Assembly (NCBI GenBank): GCA_946479995.1 | Contig: CAMLIU010000072.1 | Coordinates: forward strand, 1 to 7,323 | Direction of reading: 5' to 3' | From: an uncultured Gemmatimonadota bacterium | GTDB taxonomy: Bacteria; Gemmatimonadota; Gemmatimonadetes; Gemmatimonadales; Gemmatimonadaceae | DNA: 7,323 nt | Shown here: one piece after another, positions 1-5,434 of the stretch | Layout of the letters: every line of letters starts with the position of its first letter | Position numbering within the stretch: position 1 is the first letter of the stretch | The notes under the pieces: model-generated | Told to the model about the DNA's origin: nothing | Database searches by the model: none | What the model saw: the letters and a program-made list of their open reading frames with translations, nothing else | Translations under genes and position numbers: made by a program

Positions 1-1179
1 GCGATGGGAGAGGACCGGCTGTCCGACACGCGCGCGCAGGCATTCCTGCACGTGGACGGCGCGGCGGTGGTGGCCGACGCGTCGCCGGTGATCTACCGCG
101 AGGCCGATCCGGCGCGCGGCGAGCTGCGTCGCCCCGTGGCGGCCGTGCCGGCGATCAGCGTGCTGTTCGACGACGAGGTGCAGTACGCGCGCGCCAACGT
201 GCCCTTCGATCGCGTGTACACCGTGCACCTGCGATCCGCCACGTCGTCGCCGCGCGGGGTGAGCGTGACGCTCACCCTTCCCGCCGGGCTCCGCGCCGAC
301 AGCGCCGTGCGCCGTGCCGCGCTCGCGCCCTTCGGCTCGACGGCGCTCGCCTTCCGCGTGCGTGGCACCCTGCCCGCCGGCCGCTTCAACGTGAGCGCAT
401 CGGCGACGAGCAATGGCGAGACCTTCGTGTCGGGGTACATCCCGATCGAGTACGCCCACATCCCGCCCCTCCGCTACTACCGCGCGGCCACGGTGCAGGT
501 GGAGGCGGTGGACGCGAAGCTCCCCGCCGTCACACGGGTGGCCTACATCCAGGGCGTCGGTGACAACGTGGCGCCCATGCTGGCGCAGCTCGGCCTCAGC
601 GTCACGCCACTCTCGCCGGAACAGCTCGGCACCGCCGACCTGTCGCGCTTCGGGGCCATCGTCGTTGGCCCGCGCGCCTTTGCGGCGAGCGACCTGCTCA
701 CCCGCGAGGCGCCGCGCCTGCAGGACTACGCGCGCGCCGGCGGCACGCTGGTGATGCAGTACGGGCAGAACGAAATGCAGCAACCGGGGATTCTTCCCTA
801 CGCCATCACGCTCGCGCGGCCGGCGCAGCGGGTGACGGACGAGAATGCCCCGGTCACGATCCTCGACCCACGCTCCCCATTGCTCACCACGCCCAACCGC
901 ATCACCAGCGCCGACTTCACCGGCTGGGTGCAGGAGCGCGCGACGTACATGCCGAGCACCTTCGATCCGCACTGGAAGACGGTGCTGCGCATGAACGACC
1001 CGGGCGAGCCGCCGAACGACGCGGCGGTGCTCGTCGCGCCGGTGGGCAAGGGGGTGGTGGAGTACGTGACGCTGGCGCTGTTCCGCCAGCTGCCCGCCGG
1101 GGTGCCGGGGGGGGCCCGGCTGTTTCTGAATCTTCTTTCGGGCCCGAAGGGCAACGGGGCGAGGGGGATGGTTCCGTGA
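1..1179 (+). CDS. PIG-L family deacetylase-like protein, C-terminal part (5' end outside window)
   Basis: The frame is open from the first base (gcg atg gga), so the gene starts upstream; the ATG at base 4 is probably internal, because the residues after it do not resemble a protein N-terminus. About 392 C-terminal codons are present, ending in TGA at 1177-1179. Counting from the first codon, about residues 45-155 look like a NEW3/Ig-like beta-sandwich (alternating hydrophobic strands, 'VSVTLTLPAGL', 'FNVSASATSNG'). About residues 178-385 resemble a glutamine-amidotransferase-like domain ('VAYIQGVGDNV', 'AIVVGPRAF', 'GGTLVMQYGQNEM', 'FTGWVQERATY', 'LFRQLPAGVPGG'). From memory of the family, this tail follows an N-terminal zinc-dependent PIG-L (LmbE-like) N-acetylglucosaminyl deacetylase domain in proteins of about 800-850 residues, usually exported. 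The catalytic domain is not in the window, so activity cannot be judged. The family call rests on the distinctive WVQER and FRQLPAGVPG segments. The stop region overlaps a GTG (1176) in the frame of the next gene. Confidence 0.8.
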   Translation, partial: AMGEDRLSDTRAQAFLHVDGAAVVADASPVIYREADPARGELRRPVAAVPAISVLFDDEVQYARANVPFDRVYTVHLRSATSSPRGVSVTLTLPAGLRADSAVRRAALAPFGSTALAFRVRGTLPAGRFNVSASATSNGETFVSGYIPIEYAHIPPLRYYRAATVQVEAVDAKLPAVTRVAYIQGVGDNVAPMLAQLGLSVTPLSPEQLGTADLSRFGAIVVGPRAFAASDLLTREAPRLQDYARAGGTLVMQYGQNEMQQPGILPYAITLARPAQRVTDENAPVTILDPRSPLLTTPNRITSADFTGWVQERATYMPSTFDPHWKTVLRMNDPGEPPNDAAVLVAPVGKGVVEYVTLALFRQLPAGVPGGARLFLNLLSGPKGNGARGMVP

Positions 1180-1196
1180 TCTTCAACTACAACAGA

Positions 1197-1224
1197 AGTA
1201 CTTCGTACCACGTACGCCGTATCC
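1197..1224. repeat. GTAC heptamer array 1 (four 7-nt units)
   Basis: Four consecutive 7-mers can be read: agtactt, cgtacca, cgtacgc, cgtatcc. The GTA(C/T) core recurs every 7 nt (1198, 1205, 1212, 1219), with the last unit degenerate. A 7-nt period is out of step with codons, which argues that the repeat formed or is maintained at the DNA level. Confidence 0.65.
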
Positions 1225-1256
1225 GGACCGACACCCGTACCGGTGACGACAACAGC

Positions 1257-1284
1257 AGTACCTCGTACCCCGTACTTCGTACCC
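1257..1284. repeat. GTAC heptamer array 2 (four 7-nt units)
   Basis: The four units are agtacct, cgtaccc, cgtactt and cgtaccc, with GTAC at 1258, 1265, 1272 and 1279. This is the cleanest of the three arrays and lies 60 nt after array 1, as part of the tandem duplication. Confidence 0.7.
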
Positions 1285-1322
1285 GGACCGACATCCAGGC
1301 CTCTACAAGGCTCCGACGCGCT

Positions 1323-2408
1323 GTGCCCTCACGTAGTTCGACCCCGCATTGGAAGGGCCTCGGCCTGGGTCTGCGTACGTGGTACAAGGTACTTGCTACA
1401 TCAGTTGTAGTTGCCCTTGCAGGGTGCCAGGGTGACAGTAGAACCGTCCTCACGGTCTACAGCCCCCACGGCAAGGACCTCCTCCAGTACTACGAGACCC
1501 AGTTCGAGAAATCCCACCCCGACGTCGACGTGCAGTGGGTGGACATGGGGTCCCAGGAGGTGCTCGATCGGCTGCGCGCGGAGAAGGCGAATCCGCAGGC
1601 CGACCTGTGGTTCGGCGCCACGGCGGAGATCTTCGAGCGCGGCGCGAGCGAAGGGCTGCTCGACCCGTACAAGCCCACGTGGGCGGCGCAGGTGCCCGCC
1701 GATGCGCACGATCCGAAGGACCTGTGGTACGGCACCTACCTCACTCCCGAGGTGATCGCGTACAACACCCACGCCGTCAGCGCCGCCGATGCGCCGAAGG
1801 ACTGGGACGACGTGCTCGATCCGAAGTGGAAGGGGAAGGTCCTCATCCGCGACCCGATCGCCAGCGGCTCCATGCGCGCCATCTTCGGCGGCATACTCGG
1901 CCGCTCCATCGCGCAGACGGGAAGCACCGCCGCCGGATGGGAATGGCTGCGCAAGCTGGACGGCAACACCAAGGAGTACGTCCTCAACCCCGCGCTGCTC
2001 TACCAGAAGCTCGGCCGCGAGGAAGGGGTGATCACGCTGTACGACATGCCCGACATCGCCACCCTGCAGCAGCGCACCAAGGTGCCGGTGGGCTACGTGT
2101 TCCCGGCGAGCGGCACGCCACTCATCGTGGACGCGATCGCCATCGTGCACGGCGCGCGGCACCCCGACGTGGCGCGGCAGTTCTACGAGTTCGTCACCAC
2201 CGTGCCCGCGCTCACGCATGCGGCGCGCGAGTTCGTGCGCATCCCCGTGCGGGCCGACATTCCCGCCGACTCGCTGCCTCCCGACGTGCAGCACGCGCGC
2301 ACCGAGGTGAAGCCGATGCCCGGCTTCGGCAAGGTGGTGACCGACAGCCTGGACGCGTGGATGAAGTACTGGGACGCGAACATCCGGAACAGCCGCCGAG
2401 GCAAGTGA
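1323..2408 (+). CDS. ABC importer substrate-binding lipoprotein (iron/phosphonate-like family)
   Basis: This is the extracytoplasmic ligand-binding component of the ABC importer whose ATPase and permease follow. With GTG 1323 as start it has 361 residues: an n-region with R4, K11, R18 and K22, a hydrophobic stretch at about 23-33 (VLATSVVVALA), and a lipobox LAGC with Cys35 as predicted lipidation site. The mature part (about 327 residues) has the usual size and starts as expected for the family: 'LTVYSPHGKD' (about 43-52), 'ADLWFGA' (93-99) and 'GYVFPASGT' (from about 257), then a helix-rich C-lobe. The frame is open back to GTG 1176, which overlaps the previous stop and has a G-rich stretch upstream (1163-1167). 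That start would place 83 residues before the lipobox Cys, mostly encoded by repeat DNA, so I prefer 1323 (weak aagg at 1307-1310). The tandem Tyr pair of classical ferric-binding FbpA is not seen in the C-lobe; the only YY (about 56-57) is near the N-terminus. The ligand may be iron, an aminoalkylphosphonate or another small molecule. The stop overlaps the next start (GTGA at 2405). Confidence 0.85.
   Translation: MPSRSSTPHWKGLGLGLRTWYKVLATSVVVALAGCQGDSRTVLTVYSPHGKDLLQYYETQFEKSHPDVDVQWVDMGSQEVLDRLRAEKANPQADLWFGATAEIFERGASEGLLDPYKPTWAAQVPADAHDPKDLWYGTYLTPEVIAYNTHAVSAADAPKDWDDVLDPKWKGKVLIRDPIASGSMRAIFGGILGRSIAQTGSTAAGWEWLRKLDGNTKEYVLNPALLYQKLGREEGVITLYDMPDIATLQQRTKVPVGYVFPASGTPLIVDAIAIVHGARHPDVARQFYEFVTTVPALTHAAREFVRIPVRADIPADSLPPDVQHARTEVKPMPGFGKVVTDSLDAWMKYWDANIRNSRRGK
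1374..1401. repeat. GTAC heptamer array 3, inside the lipoprotein signal-peptide codons
   Basis: The units are cgtacgt, ggtacaa, ggtactt and gctacat, with GTAC at 1375, 1382 and 1389 and a degenerate fourth unit. It belongs to the right arm of the inverted repeat and pairs with array 1. The same bases encode the junction of the n- and h-regions of the signal peptide of the downstream binding protein (residues RTWYKVLATS). Confidence 0.6.
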
Positions 2409-3499
2409 CGTCACCGCGCACGCGGGGAGAGGGGGGCGCGCTCGTGCTCGAGCACGTGACGCGCCGCTACGAAGGGAACGCCGAGCCGGCGGTGGACGAC
2501 CTGTCGCTCTCCATCGCGCCGGGCGAACTGCTCGCCCTCGTCGGCGCATCGGGATCGGGGAAGACGACGACGCTGCGCATCGTCGCCGGCTACGAGGTGC
2601 CGGACGCGGGGCGCGTGCTGCTCACCGAGCCCGGGGGCGCGACGCGCGACCTCACGCGCGAGCCGCCGCAGCGGCGCGGGTTCGGCATGGTGTTCCAGCA
2701 CTACGCGCTCTTCCCGCACATGCGCGTGGACGAGAACGTGGCCTTCGGGCTCGAGGCGCGCGGGGTGAAGAAGTCGGAGCGCCTCACCCGCGCCCGCGAG
2801 GCGCTGGAGAGCGTCGGGCTCGGCGGGAAGGCGCAGCGCGCCGTGCAGGCGCTGTCCGGCGGCGAGCAGCAGCGCGTCGCCCTCGCGCGCGCGCTGGTGA
2901 TCGAGCCGCGCGTGCTGCTGCTCGACGAGCCCCTCTCCAACCTGGATCCCACGCTGCGGCAGAGCACGCGCGAGGAGCTGCGCGCCACACTTCGTCGCTC
3001 CGGCGTGACGGCGCTGTTCGTGACGCACGACCAGGAGGATGCGTTCGCCGTTGCCGACCGGGTGGCGATGCTGCAGAAGGGACGCCTGCTCCAGGTGGGC
3101 ACGCCGGAGGCGCTGTACGACACGCCGGCCACCCGCGCCGTGGCGGAGTTCGTCGGTCGCGCGACGGTGGTGCCCGCCGAACGCGCCGAGGAGCGCGTGT
3201 GGATCACCATCGGCGGCGTGGCGCTGAACACCGCGGCGCGACACGCCGACGGATCGGCCGGCAAGCAGGTGCTCGCCGTGCTGCGGCCGGAGTCGCTGGC
3301 CCTCACCCTCGAGGAGAACGCACCCGCGTGGCCGGGCGAGGTGACGCTGCGTCGCTTCGCCGGCGGGCACGTGGTCTACCGCGTTCGGCTCGCCGGCGGG
3401 GTGGACCTCGAGGTGTTCGGGCATGGTGAGGGGGCGCGTGAAGGAGAGCAGGTGAGGGTGTGCCTCGCCGGCGTGCCCGTGGCCACGGTGCCGGCGTGA
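2405..3499 (+). CDS. ABC importer ATP-binding subunit with TOBE domain
   Basis: This 364-residue cytoplasmic ATPase powers import through the neighbouring permease. The core motifs are all present in order: Walker A GASGSGKT (47-54), Q-loop Gln98 in VFQHY, signature LSGGEQQ (150-156), Walker B LLLDEP (171-176), D-loop SNLD (178-181) and switch His208 in VTHDQ. Residues of about 255-360 form a C-terminal regulatory extension that includes 'AVLRPESLAL' (291-300), typical of the TOBE domain in the spermidine/iron/sulfate/molybdate importer ATPases (PotA, FbpC, CysA-like). The length fits that group. The start is GTG 2405, whose GTGA overlaps the stop of the binding-protein gene, implying translational coupling; the open frame extends far upstream but only as a shadow of the previous gene. 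Nothing suggests inactivation. Substrate class cannot be told from the ATPase alone. Confidence 0.93.
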   Translation: MTSPRTRGEGGALVLEHVTRRYEGNAEPAVDDLSLSIAPGELLALVGASGSGKTTTLRIVAGYEVPDAGRVLLTEPGGATRDLTREPPQRRGFGMVFQHYALFPHMRVDENVAFGLEARGVKKSERLTRAREALESVGLGGKAQRAVQALSGGEQQRVALARALVIEPRVLLLDEPLSNLDPTLRQSTREELRATLRRSGVTALFVTHDQEDAFAVADRVAMLQKGRLLQVGTPEALYDTPATRAVAEFVGRATVVPAERAEERVWITIGGVALNTAARHADGSAGKQVLAVLRPESLALTLEENAPAWPGEVTLRRFAGGHVVYRVRLAGGVDLEVFGHGEGAREGEQVRVCLAGVPVATVPA

Positions 3500-5184
3500 G
3501 CACGCGGCGCCGGCCATTCGGCGTCGGCGTCTCCGTCACCGCGCTGGCGCTCCTCGCCCTGCTCGGCTGGACGGTCGTCTACCCCAACGTGTCGGTCATC
3601 GTCGGCAGCTTCGAGCGTGGGCTCGCCGACTGGCGCGCCTTCGCCGCGAGCCCGGCCGACATCGACGCGCTGCGCGGCACGATCATCGTCAGCGTCGGGT
3701 CGGTGATCGCGGCGCTCCTCGTCGGCATCCCGCTCGCCTTCCTCCTCACGCGCACCGAGTTCCGCGGGCGGCGCGTGCTGAGCGGCGTGGCCACGCTGCC
3801 CGCCGCGTTGCCGCCCCTCGTCGGCGTGCTGGCCTTCCTCTTCCTGTATGGCGAGAGCGGGGTGATCACGCGCGTCGTGCAGCACCTGTTCAACCTCGCC
3901 GAGCCGCCGTGGACGTTGAGCGGGCTGCCGGCGGTGATCTTCGTCCATGCGTACACGATGTACGTGTACGTCTTCCTCTTCGTGAGCGCGGGGCTCGAGC
4001 GCTACGACACCACCCTCGACGAGGCGGCCGCCGGACTCGGCGCGTCGCGTGCGCTGCTCCTGCGCCGCGTCACGCTGCCACTGCTCACGCCGAGCATCGC
4101 CGGCGCGATGCTCCTCGTCTTCATGAGTGCGCTCGGCTCCTTCTCGGCGCCGTACGTGTTCGGCGGCGGGGCGCGGGTGCTGTCCACGCAGATCCTCGTG
4201 TCCAAGCTCAACGGCGCGATGGGGCTGGCGTACGTGGAGACCACGGTGCTCGCGGTCACGGCGGTGCTCGCCCTCTTCCTGCTGCGGCGCATGGAAGGAC
4301 GACGCGCGTACGCGATGGCGGGGAAGGGGCGCGCGACGCGCACCATCATCCGCTCATCGTTCGCCCGCACGCTGCTGCCCATCGTGGCGACGGCGATCGT
4401 CATCCTGCTCATCCTGCCGCACGCGATGGTGGTGCTGGTGAGCTTCGCGCGCGATGGCGCGTGGACGACGCAGGTGCTCCCCCCCGAGTACACCCTCGAC
4501 AACTTCCGCCGCCTGGCGCAGGACCGCGACCTCTGGCAGCCGATCAGCAACAGCGTGTCCATGGCGCTCGTCGCCACGGTGGCCGACGCCATCGTCTGCT
4601 TCGCCATCGCCTACGTGGTGGTGCTGACGCGCGCGCCGGGGAAGCGCCTGCTCGCCCTGCTGTCACAGCTCCCGTGGGCGATTCCCGCCACGGCGATCGC
4701 GCTCGGCCTCGCCGCCACCTTCGACCGCAACGCGCCGCTGCAGCTGCGGGTGCTGCTCGTGGGGACCTTCTGGATCCTCCCCATCGCCTACTTCATCCGC
4801 AACATCCCCATCGTCACGAGTGCGGTGGAAGGCTCGCTGCGCCAGATGGATCCCACCCTCGAGGACGCCGCGCGCGGCCTGGGCGCGTCGCGCTGGCTCG
4901 CGCTCAGGCGCGTGATCATCCCCGCGGCGCGGCCGGGACTGGTGGCAGGGACGATGCTCGCCGCCGTCGCGGCAGTGGGGGAGTTCGTCGCCAGTGTCGT
5001 GCTGTACACGCACGCCAACCGTCCCATCTCGGTGGAGATCCTCGCCCAGCTGCGCTCGCTCTCCTTCGGAACCGCGGCCGCGTACAGCGTACTTCTCATC
5101 CTGCTGGTACTGTTGATCGTCGTCGGCGCGCGCTGGCTGGAAGGGCGGGTGGCGGATGGAGAACGGGTGATCCAGGCGGCGTAG
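3496..5184 (+). CDS. ABC importer permease, fused two-domain (FbpB/AfuB-like)
   Basis: This 562-residue inner-membrane protein forms the whole translocation channel, because two permease domains are fused in one chain. I count about 12 hydrophobic segments, near 9-30, 61-83, 96-119, 144-167, 199-224, 247-266, 292-316, 353-378, 386-410, 417-438, 481-504 and 528-548. Each half carries an EAA coupling loop that docks on the ATPase: 'EAAAGLGAS' from residue 176 and 'EDAARGLGAS' from residue 456. They are 280 residues apart and clearly similar, supporting internal duplication. Fused permeases of this length are typical of ferric-iron (FbpB/AfuB) and some aminoethylphosphonate importers. The start GTG 3496 overlaps the ATPase stop in GTGA; an ATG 36 nt upstream in the same frame (3460) is possible but would lengthen the overlap. 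As last gene of the operon, it is followed by a long inverted repeat. Confidence 0.92.
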   Translation: MSTRRRPFGVGVSVTALALLALLGWTVVYPNVSVIVGSFERGLADWRAFAASPADIDALRGTIIVSVGSVIAALLVGIPLAFLLTRTEFRGRRVLSGVATLPAALPPLVGVLAFLFLYGESGVITRVVQHLFNLAEPPWTLSGLPAVIFVHAYTMYVYVFLFVSAGLERYDTTLDEAAAGLGASRALLLRRVTLPLLTPSIAGAMLLVFMSALGSFSAPYVFGGGARVLSTQILVSKLNGAMGLAYVETTVLAVTAVLALFLLRRMEGRRAYAMAGKGRATRTIIRSSFARTLLPIVATAIVILLILPHAMVVLVSFARDGAWTTQVLPPEYTLDNFRRLAQDRDLWQPISNSVSMALVATVADAIVCFAIAYVVVLTRAPGKRLLALLSQLPWAIPATAIALGLAATFDRNAPLQLRVLLVGTFWILPIAYFIRNIPIVTSAVEGSLRQMDPTLEDAARGLGASRWLALRRVIIPAARPGLVAGTMLAAVAAVGEFVASVVLYTHANRPISVEILAQLRSLSFGTAAAYSVLLILLVLLIVVGARWLEGRVADGERVIQAA

Positions 5185-5200
5185 ATCCGTCTCGCAGTCG

Positions 5201-5426
5201 AAAAGCGAGGGGAGCGGAAAGGGCCGGATGAACGGCCTGAAAGGGCAGGATCTGTCCCTCTCGGAATCTCTGCTCCGCGACCGAGGCTGGCCCCTGCGAC
5301 CCCAAGGTTCCTGAATTGATTGGAACGGCCTCGGGACGTTCGGCGGCGCATGGAGGCGTAAGTGTAGAGGAGAGAATCCTGCCGTTTCGTAGTTGAAGAT
5401 CCGGCCTTTTCCGTTCCCCCGCTTTT
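5201..5426. repeat. Long inverted repeat between the ABC operon and the NDH-2 gene
   Basis: The 250-bp gap between the permease and the flavoprotein gene holds a long imperfect palindrome. In the left arm, 5201-5228 (aaaagcgagg...gccgga) pairs with 5400-5426 in the right arm (tccggcc...cgctttt) at about 25 of 28 positions with one 1-nt gap. Further in, 5239-5251 (gaaagggcaggat) pairs with 5376-5388 (atcctgccgtttc) at 12 of 13. Unpaired segments of 10 and 11 nt separate these blocks. The central 124 nt holds a smaller inverted pair. The element could help end the ABC transcript or protect its 3' end, but no T-tract terminator is clear on the + strand apart from the T-run at 5423-5428, which lies after the right arm. 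It may be a member of a dispersed palindromic repeat family. I see no other gene or obvious sigma-70-type promoter here. Confidence 0.7.
5281..5334. repeat. Central inverted pair inside the long palindrome
   Basis: ccgaggc (5281-5287) is the exact reverse complement of gcctcgg (5328-5334), and nested inside, gttcc (5307-5311) is complementary to ggaac (5322-5326). The loops are large, so stability alone would be modest; it is notable because it sits in the middle of the longer palindrome. Confidence 0.4.
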
Positions 5427-5434
5427 TTCCAGAC

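Larger units (their letters stand above)
1191..1296. repeat. 60-nt tandem duplication (two imperfect units)
   Basis: Bases 1191-1236 and 1251-1296 match at 39 of 46 positions with no gap, at an exact offset of 60 nt; similarity fades over the last 14 nt of each period. Both units begin aacag(a/c)agtac and share the segment ccggaccgaca. If translated in the downstream gene's frame, each gives a 20-residue unit with the pattern N-x-S-T-S-Y-x-V-x-R-x-R-T-D. The shared 7-nt structure inside the units suggests DNA-level duplication more than a selected protein repeat. Confidence 0.75.
1184..1413. repeat. Repeat element with inverted ends and GTAC heptamer arrays
   Basis: This stretch differs from its surroundings in base composition and is internally repetitive. 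The outer ends are a perfect 10-nt inverted pair: caactacaac (1184-1193) and gttgtagttg (1404-1413). A second, inner perfect 13-nt pair is gtaccacgtacgc (1205-1217) and gcgtacgtggtac (1373-1385), with an imperfect agtac/gtact match between them. The arms therefore pair over about 34-41 nt around a core of about 155 nt. The core holds a 60-nt tandem duplication and two of three GTAC heptamer arrays. The reading frame of the downstream lipoprotein gene happens to stay open across the whole element. I see no transposase and no clear target-site duplication. It resembles a MITE- or REP-like palindromic repeat; that class assignment is inference. Confidence 0.65.

Noticed and set aside
1191..1413. 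Possible CRISPR array
   Set aside because: The repeats are 7-nt or a single 60-nt duplication without regular spacers, and there are no cas genes.
1184..1413. Insertion sequence or transposon
   Set aside because: No transposase gene fits in 230 bp, and no clear target-site duplication flanks the inverted ends, so only a non-autonomous or REP-like repeat can be considered.
1187..1453. Minus-strand small frame whose peptide (YHVRRPRP) resembles the + strand peptide (YHVRRIRT)
   Set aside because: The likeness follows directly from the inverted repeat (1205-1217 with 1373-1385), so it is not evidence of coding.
1401..2549. 382-codon open frame on the minus strand
   Set aside because: It lies opposite the clearly coding binding-protein gene, and its product is rich in R, A, H, V and L without family motifs, as expected for an antisense shadow in high-GC DNA.
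2411..3517. 368-codon open frame on the minus strand
   Set aside because: It is opposite the ABC ATPase with all motifs intact; its product is low-complexity in R, H, E and A and has no recognisable domain.
5423..5428. T-run after the right arm as an intrinsic terminator
   Set aside because: The paired arm is about 150-200 nt upstream, there is no compact GC stem immediately before the run, and the NDH-2 start is 7 nt further on.
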